A stretch of DNA of 64,000 nt. Source: Serratia sp. Ag1 (GTDB lineage: Bacteria > Pseudomonadota > Gammaproteobacteria > Enterobacterales > Enterobacteriaceae). A program made the position numbers and the translations under genes. Numbering within the stretch: the first letter of the stretch is position 1; each line of letters opens with the position of its first letter. The notes under the pieces were generated by a model. The model had not been told where the DNA came from and searched no databases. It was given only the letters and a program-made list of their open reading frames with translations. The stretch is from assembly GCF_000743355.1 (NCBI RefSeq), contig NZ_JQEI01000025.1, forward strand, positions 1 through 64,000. The letters are read 5' to 3'. Shown here one piece after another: positions 1 through 9,498 of this stretch.

Positions 1-359
1 GAGCTGGGGGGATTTGAACCCCCGTCCGAAATTACTACACCGTCGGCACTACATGCTTAGTCCAATCTTTACATTCGCCGGTCAGCTGCGGATGGACACG
101 CCACTAACAAACTAGCCTGATTGGATTTAACGCTTCAGCCCCAGGCAGGACATCCACGCGATCTCTTTTGGGTTTGACCTCTCTTGATCCCCGTCCTAAG
201 AGCGGAGGCTAGGGAGAGAGGGCTCTAAGCAGGGTATTAAGCTGCTAGTGCGTAGTTTTCGTCGTTTGCGACTATTTTTTTGCGGCTTTTTACGAGGCAA
301 ACCGCCCCTCGGCATGCTCCTTGGGCTTCGCAAATCCCGTCGAATCCAGAATCAGCCCC
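1..359 (-). ncRNA. ssrA: tmRNA (SsrA), 3' end cut by window edge
   Basis: This is transfer-messenger RNA, which rescues stalled ribosomes together with SmpB. On the minus strand it opens with GGGGCTGATTCTGGATTCGA at 359, the usual 5' acceptor half. The tag frame at 269..237 reads GCA AAC GAC GAA AAC TAC GCA CTA GCA GCT TAA, giving ANDENYALAA and a stop. The tRNA-like 3' half with the T arm (GGTTCAAATC) runs to base 1, and only the last few bases of the acceptor end (CACCA in E. coli) lie outside the window. smpB lies upstream on the same strand, as in other Enterobacterales. Confidence 0.98.
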
Positions 360-373
360 AAGTAACTGTGAGC

Positions 374-379
374 AGTATA
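374..379 (-). promoter_or_regulatory. Probable -10 box of ssrA
   Basis: TATACT on the minus strand lies about 15 bases upstream of the mature tmRNA 5' end, fitting a short precursor leader that is trimmed off. The -35 region is not convincing by eye, so this is a positional call. Confidence 0.5.
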
Positions 380-408
380 ACAGAAGTTTACCCTGTTAAG
401 CCAGCAGC

Positions 409-891
409 TTAACGATTGGCATGCTTCATGATACGGGCTTTCGCCGTCTGCCATTCACGATCTTTGATGTCATCGCGCTTATCGTGTTCTTTCTTACCTT
501 TGGCAACACCGATCTTCACCTTGCTCCAGGCATTTTTCCAATACATGGATAAGGCAACAAGAGTGTAGCCATCGCGGTTAACGCGGCCAATCAGCGAGTC
601 GAGCTCACGTTTTTTTAGCAGCAGTTTGCGGGAACGTGTGGGATCGCATACTACATGGGTCGAAGCGACGTTCAGCGGTGTGATGGTGGCACCAAACAGA
701 TAGGCTTCACCGTTACGGAACATCACGTAGCTGTCGCTGATGTTAGCTTTGCCAGCACGCAGTGATTTTACTTCCCAACCTTGCAGCGACAAGCCCGCTT
801 CAATCTCTTCTTCAATGAAGTATTCGAAACGTGCTCGCTTATTTTGCGCAATGGTAGCGGAACCGGGCTTGTAGGCTTTTTTCTTAGTCAT
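409..891 (-). CDS. smpB: SsrA-binding protein SmpB
   Basis: SmpB (160 aa) binds the tRNA-like domain of tmRNA and delivers it to stalled ribosomes. The protein is nearly collinear with E. coli SmpB: it starts [18 protein letters not shown], has the core [18 protein letters not shown] and keeps the basic C-terminal tail ([10 protein letters not shown]) that lies in the empty mRNA channel. It sits just upstream of ssrA on the same strand, so rescue RNA and partner are neighbours. The ATG at 891 gives the family's exact length. ratA diverges from it across a 161-bp gap. Confidence 0.98.
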   Translation of the reverse strand: MTKKKAYKPGSATIAQNKRARFEYFIEEEIEAGLSLQGWEVKSLRAGKANISDSYVMFRNGEAYLFGATITPLNVASTHVVCDPTRSRKLLLKKRELDSLIGRVNRDGYTLVALSMYWKNAWSKVKIGVAKGKKEHDKRDDIKDREWQTAKARIMKHANR

Positions 892-994
892 AGTGTGAGC
901 ATTATACTAGATGCGGCAGCGAAAGAAATCCTTTCCCGTTCGGCACCTGCGCAATTTCATGCGTTTTTGCACCGTTAAATGTGCAGCGGATTTT

Positions 995-1022
995 TTGTCT
1001 GATGATAGATAAATGGTATTAT
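995..1022 (+). promoter_or_regulatory. Probable sigma-70 promoter of ratAB
   Basis: TTGTCT (995-1000), a 16-bp spacer and TATTAT (1017-1022) preceded by TGG form an extended -10 promoter. It ends about 30 bases before the ratA ATG. Confidence 0.5.
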
Positions 1023-1052
1023 CTGTACGTTTTATGTTTCACAGGAAATGAT

Positions 1053-1487
1053 ATGCCTCAGATCAGTCGGTCTGCATTGGTGCCGTTCAGCGCCGAGCAG
1101 ATGTATCAGTTGGTTAATGATGTTCACTCTTATCCCGATTTTCTACCTGGTTGCACCGGTAGCCGGGTGATTGCTTATTCTCATAATGAAATGACCGCAG
1201 CGGTTGATGTTGCGAAAGCCGGTATCAGTAAGACGTTTACTACGCGTAACACGTTGCACGATAACCAACGCATTAACATGCAACTGGTTGATGGCCCGTT
1301 TCGTAAATTGATGGGGGGCTGGCAGTTCACCGCGTTGAGCCCAGAAGCCTGTAAGGTTGAATTGCATCTGGATTTTGAGTTCACCAACAAGCTGATCGAA
1401 TTGGCTTTCGGTAAAGTATTCAAAGAGCTGGCGGGCAATATGGTGCAGGCGTTCACCCAGCGGGCAAAAGAGATTTACAATGTCTGA
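1053..1487 (+). CDS. ratA: RatA (START/coenzyme Q-binding-type domain)
   Basis: A 144-aa protein of the polyketide cyclase/START superfamily. In E. coli, RatA (YfjG) was reported to bind 50S subunits and block 70S formation; relatives act in coenzyme Q binding. It begins [20 protein letters not shown] and keeps the conserved [13 protein letters not shown] and [20 protein letters not shown] blocks. The start at 1053 is preferred over one at 981 because GGAAA lies just upstream and the homologues start at MPQIS. It overlaps ratB by 8 bp, which suggests translational coupling. Whether it is truly a toxin or a Q-binding chaperone is open. Confidence 0.95.
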   Translation: MPQISRSALVPFSAEQMYQLVNDVHSYPDFLPGCTGSRVIAYSHNEMTAAVDVAKAGISKTFTTRNTLHDNQRINMQLVDGPFRKLMGGWQFTALSPEACKVELHLDFEFTNKLIELAFGKVFKELAGNMVQAFTQRAKEIYNV

Positions 1488-1764
1488 AATCCAGGTTGAG
1501 GTGGTTTACGCATTGCCAGAGCGCCAGTATGTGCGCCAGGTAAAATTGGCGCAGGGCAGTAGCGTTGAGCAGGCGATTTTGGCCTCTGGGTTGCTTGAAC
1601 TGCGCAGTGATATCGATTTAAGCAGCAATAAAGTCGGGATCTACAGCCGACCTGCCAAATTGGGCGATGTGCTTAATGACGGTGACCGGGTGGAAATCTA
1701 TCGGCCCTTGATTGCCGATCCTAAAGAACTGCGCCGCCAGCGGGCAGAGAAAGCAAAAAAATAA
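1480..1764 (+). CDS. ratB: RatB / RnfH-family ubiquitin-like protein
   Basis: A 94-aa member of the RnfH (UPF0125) family with a predicted ubiquitin-like fold. The sequence starts [20 protein letters not shown] and carries [20 protein letters not shown], the family signature near the C-terminus, followed by a basic tail. Its function is not settled; the name RatB comes from its pairing with RatA. Its start codon lies inside the end of ratA and it is followed directly by a strong terminator, so ratAB is a two-gene unit. Confidence 0.93.
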   Translation: MSEIQVEVVYALPERQYVRQVKLAQGSSVEQAILASGLLELRSDIDLSSNKVGIYSRPAKLGDVLNDGDRVEIYRPLIADPKELRRQRAEKAKK

Positions 1765-1788
1765 GGCGCAATTAGCGCCTTATTTTTC
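1761..1788. terminator. Bidirectional Rho-independent terminator between ratB and bamE
   Basis: A perfect 9-bp stem ATAAGGCGC / GCGCCTTAT with a 5-base loop (1761-1783) is followed by T5 on the plus strand and preceded by A7. It can therefore stop transcription from both convergent sides. Confidence 0.88.
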
Positions 1789-1877
1789 ATCAGAATCTTA
1801 TCTTCCGAGTTGCAGCCTGTGACTGTCGTAAAGAATGACGAACTTCCTCACGGGCCGGATGACAGATCCGGCTCAAT

Positions 1878-2216
1878 TTACTGCGTCAGCGCGGTTTTAT
1901 TCTGCATATCGGTCAGTACACCTGCACTGTCGAAAGTCAGTGTCAGCGTCTGTTGCGTGACTTTCTCATGGCCAGGCTGCTGGCGGAATACATAGAACCA
2001 CGTCTTAGTGCCGAACGGATCCTGCATCATTGGCGTGCCCAACGTATAAGCAACCTGTTGTTGCGTCATTCCTTTGTGGACTTTCGCCACATCGGTGGAT
2101 GTCAGGTAGTTACCCTGGTTGATATCAGGCCGGTAAACCACCTTCTCGAAAGTAGAACAGCCTGCAGTCAGCATCACAAGAACCACAGCGGCAGCTGTCA
2201 GCGTTTTACAGCGCAT
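1878..2216 (-). CDS. bamE: Outer membrane assembly lipoprotein BamE
   Basis: BamE (SmpA), 112 aa, is a lipoprotein of the BAM complex that inserts beta-barrel proteins in the outer membrane. A lipoprotein signal with lipobox LTAGC precedes the conserved [28 protein letters not shown] and [12 protein letters not shown] blocks. A GTG at 2225 is in frame, but AAAGGA is only 2 bases from it and 11 from the ATG at 2216, so the ATG is chosen, matching E. coli [11 protein letters not shown] 7-bp hairpin (GCCGGAT/ATCCGGC, 1854-1872) lies just after the stop without a T tract. Confidence 0.97.
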   Translation of the reverse strand: MRCKTLTAAAVVLVMLTAGCSTFEKVVYRPDINQGNYLTSTDVAKVHKGMTQQQVAYTLGTPMMQDPFGTKTWFYVFRQQPGHEKVTQQTLTLTFDSAGVLTDMQNKTALTQ

Positions 2217-2319
2217 AGTAATCACATTCCTTTAGGGCATAGGATGCCGATGATAATAGACCTTGCAGCAGTTGGGAACCTTTACAGGGCTCCAATATGA
2301 CCTCAGGAAAGCAAAAAAG

Positions 2320-3981
2320 TTATGCGGCCAGCAATTCTTTTGCGTTTGCCAGTGTGTTTTTAGTGACTGCGCTGCCACCGAGCAGGCGTGCCAGCTCTTG
2401 CAAACGGGCTCGTTTGTCGAGTGGCGACATCTGGGTTTCGGTTTCTGTGCCGTCAGTTTGTTTGCTGACAAAGAAATGCTGATGACCGCAACCGGCGACC
2501 TGCGGTAAGTGAGTTACACACATCACCTGGGTCGATTCGCCCAGTTGGCGCAGCAGGCGGCCAACAATCGCCGCCGTTGGGCCACTGATCCCGACATCGA
2601 CTTCATCAAAAATCAAGGCCGGAGTTTCCATTTTACGAGCGGTAATCACCTGAATGGCTAACGCGATACGGGAAAGCTCACCGCCAGAAGCCACCTTGGC
2701 CAAAGGTTGCAACGGTTGCCCAGGGTTGGTGGAGACACAAAACTCGACGCGATTTGCCCCTTCACTGCTGAGATACTCGGGCTCAAAGCGTACATCGATA
2801 TGGAATTTACCGTGCGGCATTGAGAGGGTATTCATGCTGTCGGTAATCAGTGCTGTCAGCTCTGCGGCATAATGCTGGCGTTTCTGATGGAGCTGTTCAG
2901 CCAGCACCAACGCTTGTTGATGATGCTGAGCAACCGCTGCGCTGAGATGCTGATGATCGCTTTCCTGTTGGGAAAGTAGCAGTTGCTCATCAAGCAACTG
3001 CTGATGCAGATTGGGCAACTCCTCTGGTGAAACATGATGCTTGCGTGCCAGGCTGATTTGGCGTGAAAGACGTTGTTCCAGCTCATACAACCGGTTGGGA
3101 TCGAGATCCATGCGATCGGTGTAATGGCGCAGTTCGTCACTGGCTTCGCTGATTTGGATCGAGGCCTCTTCGAGCATATCCAGCAGGCCGTTGAGTTTTT
3201 CGTCCATGCTTGCCAGCTCAACCAGCAGATGCTTGGTGCTATAAAGCTGGCTGAGCATATTGTGTTCTTCATCATCGGCCAGCAGTTGCAATGCCTGTTG
3301 GCTGAGCGTCAACAATTGGCCGCTGTTAGCCAGGCGTTTGTATTCAGTGTCGATGAGTTCAAATTCCCCCGCCTGTGGGGCAAACTCGTTCAGCTCTTTC
3401 AACTGATATTGCAGCAGCTGTTTGCGGGCATCACGCTCAATGGATTGCTGCTGATGATGCGCCAGTTCGCGGCAACTTTGGTGCCAGCGCTGATAAGCTT
3501 GGCGCATTGCCGTTTGTAGCGCAGGCTCGCTGGCATAGGCGTCTAACAATTGTTTCTGGTGCTCGGGCTTTAGCAGCAACTGGTGTGCATGTTGGCCGTG
3601 GATCTGGATCAGACGTTGGCCCAGCTCACGCAGTTGAGAAAGCGGGACGGCAGTGCCGTTGATAAAACCGCGTGAACGGCCATCAGCACCAATCACGCGG
3701 CGTAGCAGGCATTCGTTGCTGTCATCAAGCTGGTTCTGTTCCAGCCATTCGCGGGCAGAAGGGGTATCTGCCAGAGAAAAGCGCGCACAGATATCGGCAC
3801 GATTGGCCCCTAAACGAACGGCCTGGCCGTCGGCACGGTTACCGAGGCATAGACCGAGTGCATCAATGGCAATTGACTTACCGGCACCGGTTTCACCGGT
3901 AATTGCCGTCATGCCCGGTTGAAAATCGATCTCCAACTCACGAACGATAGCAAAGTTGCTGATGGTTAATTGTGCCAGCAT
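2320..3981 (-). CDS. recN: DNA repair protein RecN
   Basis: RecN (553 aa) is an SMC-like ATPase for double-strand break repair. Walker A is [12 protein letters not shown] near residues 29-40; the long middle part is Gln/Glu/His-rich coiled coil; the C-terminal half has the signature [12 protein letters not shown] and Walker [13 protein letters not shown]. Length matches E. coli (553). It lies downstream of nadK in the same direction but has its own SOS control region with three LexA-like boxes between 3992 and 4047. bamE follows about 100 bp downstream. Confidence 0.98.
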   Translation of the reverse strand: MLAQLTISNFAIVRELEIDFQPGMTAITGETGAGKSIAIDALGLCLGNRADGQAVRLGANRADICARFSLADTPSAREWLEQNQLDDSNECLLRRVIGADGRSRGFINGTAVPLSQLRELGQRLIQIHGQHAHQLLLKPEHQKQLLDAYASEPALQTAMRQAYQRWHQSCRELAHHQQQSIERDARKQLLQYQLKELNEFAPQAGEFELIDTEYKRLANSGQLLTLSQQALQLLADDEEHNMLSQLYSTKHLLVELASMDEKLNGLLDMLEEASIQISEASDELRHYTDRMDLDPNRLYELEQRLSRQISLARKHHVSPEELPNLHQQLLDEQLLLSQQESDHQHLSAAVAQHHQQALVLAEQLHQKRQHYAAELTALITDSMNTLSMPHGKFHIDVRFEPEYLSSEGANRVEFCVSTNPGQPLQPLAKVASGGELSRIALAIQVITARKMETPALIFDEVDVGISGPTAAIVGRLLRQLGESTQVMCVTHLPQVAGCGHQHFFVSKQTDGTETETQMSPLDKRARLQELARLLGGSAVTKNTLANAKELLAA

Positions 3982-3991
3982 AGGGACCTTC

Positions 3992-4047
3992 CTGTGTATA
4001 AAAACACAACTGTTATTTCATACAGTATAAACTGGTTTTATATACAG
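3992..4047 (-). promoter_or_regulatory. Three LexA (SOS) boxes upstream of recN
   Basis: Three 16-bp CTGT-N8-ACAG type sites are seen: 4010-4025 (CTGT..ACAG, perfect ends), 4032-4047 (CTGG..ACAG) and 3992-4007 (CTGT..ACAC). They lie between nadK and recN, 11 to 66 bp ahead of the recN ATG, and the A/T-rich cores match the LexA consensus. Multiple SOS boxes ahead of recN are known in E. coli. Confidence 0.9.
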
Positions 4048-4067
4048 TAAAGTAGCTGGCACTATTT

Positions 4068-4946
4068 TTAGAACAATTTTTTTGACCACCCCAGTTTGGT
4101 GCTCAATGTATTGAAATAGCTGTAGTCCTTCGGATGAATAAGATTCAAGTGGAAGTCACTACGGCGAATCAAGACCTCTTCACCTTCCTGTATGGGCAAT
4201 GCAATCTGGCTGTCGCAACTGATTTCCAGATCGCGGCCAACTTGGGAAAACTTCAGCCGAATAGTGCTGCTGCCATTGATGACCAGTGGCCGTGCGGAAA
4301 GCGTATGCGGGAACATCGGAACCAGCGCAATGGCTTCCAGCGAAGGGGTTAATATTGGCCCGCCAGCGGAAAGTGAATAGGCCGTAGAGCCGGTTGGGGT
4401 GGCAATGATCAGGCCGTCTGAACGTTGAGAAAATGCGAAGCGATCGTCAATATACACTTCAAATTCAATCATGTGTGCCACTTTGCCTGGATGCAGTACC
4501 ACTTCGTTAATCGCGGTACTGACACGGCATTGCTGGTGCTCTTTATGCACGATGGTTTCTAACAAGAAACGTTGTTCGTCGATGTACTCACCTTCCAGCA
4601 CGTCAGCCAGTTGCTGCAAAGCGTTATCAGGATCGAGATCGGTCAAGAAACCCAGATTGCCGCGGTTAACGCCGATCACCTTGATGTCGTAACGCGCCAG
4701 CACGCGCGCGGCTCCCAACATATTGCCATCACCGCCGACCACTACCGCCAGATCGGCCTGCTGACCAATGTCTGCCAGGCTGCCGGTGACAACGTCTTTC
4801 AGCCCGAGATCGTGGGCGATCTGGCGTTCAAGCATCACCGAATAACCACGGGCGACCAGCCAGTGGAACAGCATCTCATGCGTTGCTAGGGCCGAAGGGT
4901 GACGCGGGTGGCCAACAATGCCAATACATGTAAATTTTTTATTCAT
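4068..4946 (-). CDS. nadK: NAD kinase
   Basis: NAD kinase (292 aa) phosphorylates NAD to NADP using ATP. It has the family [11 protein letters not shown] motif near residues 72-82, the [11 protein letters not shown] block and the second conserved region [20 protein letters not shown]. The chosen ATG at 4946 gives the E. coli length of 292 and has GAGGAAA upstream; a longer in-frame start at 5036 would run through the grpE promoter region and adds residues not found in the family. It diverges from grpE. Confidence 0.98.
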   Translation of the reverse strand: MNKKFTCIGIVGHPRHPSALATHEMLFHWLVARGYSVMLERQIAHDLGLKDVVTGSLADIGQQADLAVVVGGDGNMLGAARVLARYDIKVIGVNRGNLGFLTDLDPDNALQQLADVLEGEYIDEQRFLLETIVHKEHQQCRVSTAINEVVLHPGKVAHMIEFEVYIDDRFAFSQRSDGLIIATPTGSTAYSLSAGGPILTPSLEAIALVPMFPHTLSARPLVINGSSTIRLKFSQVGRDLEISCDSQIALPIQEGEEVLIRRSDFHLNLIHPKDYSYFNTLSTKLGWSKKLF

Positions 4947-5000
4947 TGTTGTGATTTTCCTCACCAGGGCTGGTTTATGCCCCACATTGTGACCGGTTGA

Positions 5001-5029
5001 CTTGAAACCCCGGTTTTGATCCCCATAAT
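5001..5029 (+). promoter_or_regulatory. Sigma-32 heat-shock promoter of grpE
   Basis: CTTGAAA (5001-5007), a 13-bp spacer and CCCCATAAT (5021-5029) match the RpoH consensus at both boxes. The -10 box ends about 40 bases before the grpE ATG. E. coli grpE has a very similar promoter. Confidence 0.92.
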
Positions 5030-5070
5030 AAGCCAAGTTGCGAGATTAATGCTAAAACGCGGAGATATTC

Positions 5071-5652
5071 ATGAGTAATAAAGAACAGAAGACGCCAAAC
5101 GAGCAATTCTCGGAAGAGATGGAACAAGCTCAGCACGAGGAAACCCTGCCAGAGATGATGGAAGGTGTCGATCTGCGCGATGAACGCATTACTGAACTGG
5201 AGGCCCAACTGGCTGAGGTTCAGCAACGTGAGCGCGAAAGCCTGCTGCGTGCCAAGGCCGAGATGGAAAACGTCCGTCGTCGTACTGAGTTGGATATTGA
5301 AAAAGCGCACAAATTCGCTTTGGAGAAATTCTCTGGCGATCTGTTGCCTGTGATCGATAACCTTGAGCGTGCGCTTGAATTGGCAGACAAAAACAACCCG
5401 GATTTAGCTCCGATGATCGAAGGTATTGAGCTGACTCTGAAATCGCTGCTGGATGCGGTGCGTAAGTACGGTATTGAGATTGTTGGTGATATCAATGTGC
5501 CATTCAACCCAGATGTGCATCAGGCGATGAGCATGATGGAGTCTGATGAGCATCAACCAAACCATGTGATGATGGTGATGCAAAAAGGCTATACGCTGAA
5601 TGGACGTCTGTTGCGCCCGGCCATGGTCGCGGTGGCTAAAACTAAAGCGTAA
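5071..5652 (+). CDS. grpE: Nucleotide exchange factor GrpE
   Basis: GrpE (193 aa) releases ADP from DnaK during protein folding. The N-terminal ~85 residues are a charged coiled coil ([19 protein letters not shown]), followed by [14 protein letters not shown] and the beta-wing domain with [18 protein letters not shown] and a C-terminal [11 protein letters not shown]. It follows a clear sigma-32 promoter, has GGAGAT as ribosome binding site, and ends in a terminator, so it is a single-gene heat-shock unit. Confidence 0.98.
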   Translation: MSNKEQKTPNEQFSEEMEQAQHEETLPEMMEGVDLRDERITELEAQLAEVQQRERESLLRAKAEMENVRRRTELDIEKAHKFALEKFSGDLLPVIDNLERALELADKNNPDLAPMIEGIELTLKSLLDAVRKYGIEIVGDINVPFNPDVHQAMSMMESDEHQPNHVMMVMQKGYTLNGRLLRPAMVAVAKTKA

Positions 5653-5671
5653 ATTTGGGTAGTGATAAGCC

Positions 5672-5697
5672 AGGGCGCCCGAGGGCGCCCTTGTTGT
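5672..5697 (+). terminator. Terminator after grpE
   Basis: A stem AGGGCGC / GCGCCCT (5672-5678 and 5685-5691) is followed by the T-rich TGTTGTTTG. It lies between the convergent ends of grpE and ung. Confidence 0.75.
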
Positions 5698-5708
5698 TTG
5701 TCGCTGTA

Positions 5709-6392
5709 TTAGGCTTGTGGTAAACGCGGTGTCCAGTCGATTGGCTGTGAGCCTTGCTGTTCAAGCAATTGATTAGCTTGTGAGAAATGGCGACAACCGA
5801 GAAAACCACGATGTGCGGAAAGCGGGGAAGGATGAGGCGCTTTCAGGACGTGATGGCGTTGGCGATCGATAAAGTTCCCTTTCTTTTGCGCATGTGAACC
5901 CCATAACAGAAATACCACTCCTTCACGATGTTCGTTCAGCGCAGCAATCACCTTATCGGTAAAGGTTTCCCAGCCCAGATTGGCATGAGAGTGTGCCTTA
6001 CCCGCTTCAACGGTTAACACGGTATTCAGCAGCAGCACACCTTGCTCGGCCCAGCTTTGCAGGTAACCATGGTCTGGGCGTTCAAAACCGGGGATATCGG
6101 TCATCAGTTCCTTATACATATTGACCAATGATGGTGGTGCTGGGATGCCGGGGCGCACAGAAAATGACAGGCCGTGGGCCTGATTGGGGCCATGGTAAGG
6201 ATCCTGCCCGAGGATAACTACTTTGACATCTGCCAGTTCAGTAAACCTGAAGGCATTAAACACGTCTTTTTGTGGTGGATAAATGGTCTTACCAGACTGG
6301 CGTTCTGTGGCAACAAAGGCGAGCGTTTCAAGAAAATAAGGTTGCTCTTTTTCTTTGCCAATGACGTCATGCCAGGTGAGGGAGGTAGACAT
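5709..6392 (-). CDS. ung: Uracil-DNA glycosylase
   Basis: Family 1 UDG (227 aa) removes uracil from DNA as the first step of base excision repair. The water-activating loop [17 protein letters not shown] near residues 61-77 carries the catalytic Asp; the minor-groove loop [11 protein letters not shown] near 186-196 carries the catalytic His. Length is typical (E. coli 229). It is convergent with grpE; in E. coli, ung and grpE are far apart as I recall, so the intervening genes are missing or moved here. Confidence 0.98.
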   Translation of the reverse strand: MSTSLTWHDVIGKEKEQPYFLETLAFVATERQSGKTIYPPQKDVFNAFRFTELADVKVVILGQDPYHGPNQAHGLSFSVRPGIPAPPSLVNMYKELMTDIPGFERPDHGYLQSWAEQGVLLLNTVLTVEAGKAHSHANLGWETFTDKVIAALNEHREGVVFLLWGSHAQKKGNFIDRQRHHVLKAPHPSPLSAHRGFLGCRHFSQANQLLEQQGSQPIDWTPRLPQA

Positions 6393-6557
6393 AAACGCTC
6401 TCCTTTGTTTTTGTTAGCAATTCACTGTGCATAGCTTACCGCTTACCTTAGCGTAGTGAAACCCGCTTTTATCATTCGTTCCACAAGTCTGGTGGACCGG
6501 ACATGCAAATATTTTTTAAAATTTACAAAAATAATTTTAAAGAGAGAAATGGTAAAA

Positions 6558-6652
6558 TTGATATAAAACATGAATTTGCCTTTTCTGGCTATACTGACAC
6601 CCCGCAAAAATTGACCTTAATCAAGGAATTCACCTGGTCAGACTGGTATACA
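6558..6652 (+). promoter_or_regulatory. Tandem FNR sites and -10 box of grcA
   Basis: TTGACCTTAATCAA (6611-6624) fits the FNR box TTGAT-N4-ATCAA with one mismatch. A weaker box TTGATATAAAACAT lies at 6558-6571. Their centres are 53 bp apart, the same spacing as the -40.5 and -93.5 FNR sites known for E. coli yfiD. TATACA (6647-6652) is the matching -10 box. The 357-bp ung-grcA gap otherwise shows only AT-rich DNA. Confidence 0.8.
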
Positions 6653-6749
6653 GAACAATAAGACAACATTGGTTTTACCAAATAGCCGAAGCCCTTGGTG
6701 GGTTTTCGACAACGTAGAAATTTTTCTCCCTTATTACGGAGGCAACAAA

Positions 6750-7133
6750 ATGATTACTGGTATTCAAATCACTAAAGCGAACAATCAGGCACTGGTGAAC
6801 TCTTTCTGGCTGCTGGATGAAGAGAAGTCAGAAGCTCGCTGCGTGTGCGCCAAGGCTGATTATGCAGAAGATCAGATCGTTCCTGTCAGTGAACTGGGCC
6901 AGATCGAATATCGCGAAGTGCCAATGGAAATGCAGCCAACCGTGCGTGTTGAAGGTGGTCAGCACCTTAACGTGAACGTGCTGCGCCGTGAAACACTGGA
7001 AGATGCGGTTAAGAATCCGGAAAAATACCCGCAACTGACCATCCGTGTTTCTGGCTATGCAGTGCGCTTCAACTCACTGACACCAGAACAGCAACGTGAC
7101 GTTATTGCACGTACCTTTACTGAAAGCCTGTAA
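6750..7133 (+). CDS. grcA: Autonomous glycyl radical cofactor GrcA
   Basis: GrcA (YfiD), 127 aa, is a spare glycyl-radical domain that replaces the oxygen-damaged C-terminus of pyruvate formate-lyase. The C-terminal [19 protein letters not shown] carries the radical glycine in SGYAVRF. The ATG at 6750 follows ACGGAGG by 6 bases and gives the exact E. coli length; an upstream in-frame start at 6669 lies too close to the predicted transcription start and adds non-homologous residues. FNR control fits its anaerobic role. Confidence 0.97.
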   Translation: MITGIQITKANNQALVNSFWLLDEEKSEARCVCAKADYAEDQIVPVSELGQIEYREVPMEMQPTVRVEGGQHLNVNVLRRETLEDAVKNPEKYPQLTIRVSGYAVRFNSLTPEQQRDVIARTFTESL

Positions 7134-7150
7134 TTTCAGGCTGCAGTGCA

Positions 7151-7177
7151 AAGGGGGAGCTTCGGCTCCCCTTTTTA
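7151..7177 (+). terminator. Terminator after grcA
   Basis: A GC-rich stem GGGGAGC / GCTCCCC with a TTCG tetraloop is followed by T5. Confidence 0.92.
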
Positions 7178-7225
7178 ATGCATAGAAAGTAAGGTTGAGA
7201 ACAGATATTTCCCGCTATTGGGAAC

Positions 7226-7254
7226 ATAAAAAAAACCGCCGATGAAAGGCGGTT
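7226..7254 (-). terminator. Terminator after srmB
   Basis: On the minus strand AACCGCC / GGCGGTT (7254-7234) with a 7-base loop is followed by a T8 run (7233-7226). It lies 23 bp past the srmB stop. Confidence 0.9.
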
Positions 7255-7276
7255 CTCTACGGTTAAGGCAACGCTC

Positions 7277-8587
7277 TTATTCGGATTGAGCTTTTGGCTG
7301 GCGGCGTTTACCGACGTTTTTCGCGTCGCGATGGCGCACTTTCACCTTGGCTTTCTCTTTATTCTTCAGCTTGTCTTCTGCGCGTTTAGCCAGCACCTTC
7401 TTCGACGGTTTGCCGTTGCTCTTCTCGCTTGGTGGCTTGGTCGTCGGGCGCAGTTCATCAATCACGCGGGCTTTCAGGGGTTCATTCAGATAACGGCCCA
7501 CTTTACCCAGCAACAGATGATCGTGTGCTTCAACCAAAGAAATTGCTGTACCTTTGCGCCCGGCGCGGCCAGTTCGGCCAATCCGGTGCAGATAGGTGTC
7601 TGCCGTGCGCGGCATGTCAAAGTTGAACACGTGGGTGATATCCAGAATATCCAGGCCACGAGCGGCAACGTCGGTAGCAACCAGCACGTTCACCCGGCCA
7701 TCCATCATGCGTTTGACCGCTTCGTTACGCTTGGCCTGCACCATTTCACCTTCGAGATAGCAGGTGTTGATACCTGCCTCGCGCAGCCAAGCCGCCAGTT
7801 CATGCACTCGCTCACGTTTGCGCACGAAGATGACGGATTTTTGCACGTCTGGCTGTTTCAACAAATGCACCAGCAGGGCGGTTTTATGCTTCACGTCATC
7901 AGCACGGTAATACCACTGCAGGATTTTTTTGCGTTCGCGGCGTGAAGGGTCGGCTTCTACTTCCACCGGCTCTTTGAGAATGCGTTCGGCAAATTCACGA
8001 ATGGCCTCGCCTTCCAGCGTTGCCGAGAACAGCAGCGTTTGGTTACGCCAGCGAGTTTCGGCAGAAATGGTTTCGATATCCTGAGCGAATCCCATATCAA
8101 GCATGCGATCGGCTTCGTCGAGGATCAGGGTTTCAACCGCGCGACAGTCAAAGTTTTCTTCTTTGATGTATTGCAGCAGGCGGCCAGTAGTGGCAACCAC
8201 AATATCCTGGTTTTCACTGAACACTTCCGCGTGGTTCATGTAGGCCACGCCGCCAGTGATCGTGGCGACGTCCAACGAGGTATGAGCAGCTAATTCACGC
8301 GCCTGATCGGCTACCTGCATTGCTAGTTCGCGCGTTGGAGTCAGGATCAATACGCGCGGCGGGCCCGATTTCTTACGCGGGAAGTCGAGCAGGTGCTGCA
8401 AAACGGGCAGTAAAAATGCGGCGGTTTTGCCGGTGCCAGTCGGAGCCGAACCTAATACATCGCGCCCATCCATGGCCGGCGGGATCGCTTCGGCTTGAAT
8501 TGCGGTGGGGCGATCGTAGCCTTTATCACGCAATGCGGTGATTAGGCGTTCATCGAGTTCGAGTTCGGAAAATTGGGTTGCTGTCAT
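7277..8587 (-). CDS. srmB: ATP-dependent RNA helicase SrmB
   Basis: SrmB (436 aa) is a DEAD-box helicase for early 50S ribosome assembly. Visible motifs in order: Q motif with RPTAIQAEAIPP, motif I APTGTGKTAAF, Ia PTRELAMQ, motif II LDEADRMLDMGF, motif III SAT, motif V DVAARGLDI and motif VI HRIGRTGRAGR. A basic, Lys-rich tail of ~70 residues ends the protein. The start lies about 130 bp from the divergent trmN6. Confidence 0.97.
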   Translation of the reverse strand: MTATQFSELELDERLITALRDKGYDRPTAIQAEAIPPAMDGRDVLGSAPTGTGKTAAFLLPVLQHLLDFPRKKSGPPRVLILTPTRELAMQVADQARELAAHTSLDVATITGGVAYMNHAEVFSENQDIVVATTGRLLQYIKEENFDCRAVETLILDEADRMLDMGFAQDIETISAETRWRNQTLLFSATLEGEAIREFAERILKEPVEVEADPSRRERKKILQWYYRADDVKHKTALLVHLLKQPDVQKSVIFVRKRERVHELAAWLREAGINTCYLEGEMVQAKRNEAVKRMMDGRVNVLVATDVAARGLDILDITHVFNFDMPRTADTYLHRIGRTGRAGRKGTAISLVEAHDHLLLGKVGRYLNEPLKARVIDELRPTTKPPSEKSNGKPSKKVLAKRAEDKLKNKEKAKVKVRHRDAKNVGKRRQPKAQSE

Positions 8588-8718
8588 GGTCTACCTCTAC
8601 TTGGGGCGCCGATTATAGACGGGTTAGCCTCAGGGTTCACCCTTTTTAAGGAAAGCATCTCTTTTACCCTGGATCAGATTGCCTTATGCTACGCCAGTTT
8701 TGTCTCCAGGTGGCTATT

Positions 8719-9465
8719 GTGCGTAATCAAACTACAACCAAACCGACGCCGCGCCGTGGCGGGTTTACCTTCAAGCAATTTTTTGTTGCCCACGATCGCT
8801 GTGCGATGAAAGTGGGTACTGATGGCGTGATGCTTGGTGCCTGGGTGGCATTAGGGCAGGCTCGGCGGATCCTGGATATTGGTTGTGGTAGCGGATTAAT
8901 TGCGCTGATGCTGGCGCAGCGGGCGGCGACGGAGGTGATCATCGACGCGGTTGAACTGGATCATGCCGCTGCCGTTCAGGCTCGTGAAAATGTGCTGGAA
9001 TCGCCCTGGCCGCAAAAGATTAACGTGCATAGCCAAGATATCCACCATTTTGCCCAACAACATACACATTACTATGACCTGATCGTTAGCAATCCACCGT
9101 ACTTTGAGTCCGCTGTCGCCTGCCGCGATCTGGCCCGAACCCACGCCCGTTATACCGAAACCCTGACTCATGATGCTCTGCTGGATTGTGCCGAGCGTTT
9201 GCTCAATGAGGGCGGCTATTTTTGCGTAGTGTTGCCCTATGGGATTGGTGAAGCGTTTGAAGTAAACGCACACCAACGTGGTTGGCAGACTGCCCGGCGG
9301 CTGAATATCAGCGATCGGGCCGATACGCAGAAGCACCGCATGTTGCTGGCGCTGGCTCGCAGCCCGGTAGAAAAGGAAGAAACTGAATTGGCGATAAAAT
9401 TGGTGGATGGCAGCTATACCGCTGATTTCCGCCAGTTGATTACTGATTTCTATCTGAATTATTGA
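8719..9465 (+). CDS. trmN6: tRNA1(Val) (adenine37-N6)-methyltransferase
   Basis: TrmN6 (YfiC) methylates A37 of tRNA1(Val). The SAM-binding motif is ILDIGCGSGLIALML and the catalytic N6-adenine motif is NPPY within IVSNPPYFES. The conserved N-terminal block is GFTFKQFFVAHDRCAMKVGTDG. I chose GTG at 8719 because AGGTGG lies 5 bases upstream and the 248-aa product then matches the E. coli N-terminal length; an ATG at 8686 is in frame but lacks a good ribosome binding site and adds 11 residues of unusual sequence. It is convergent with nadB. Confidence 0.93.
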   Translation: MRNQTTTKPTPRRGGFTFKQFFVAHDRCAMKVGTDGVMLGAWVALGQARRILDIGCGSGLIALMLAQRAATEVIIDAVELDHAAAVQARENVLESPWPQKINVHSQDIHHFAQQHTHYYDLIVSNPPYFESAVACRDLARTHARYTETLTHDALLDCAERLLNEGGYFCVVLPYGIGEAFEVNAHQRGWQTARRLNISDRADTQKHRMLLALARSPVEKEETELAIKLVDGSYTADFRQLITDFYLNY

Positions 9466-9498
9466 AGTTCCCCTCTCAGAACAAGAGGGGAAACAGGT

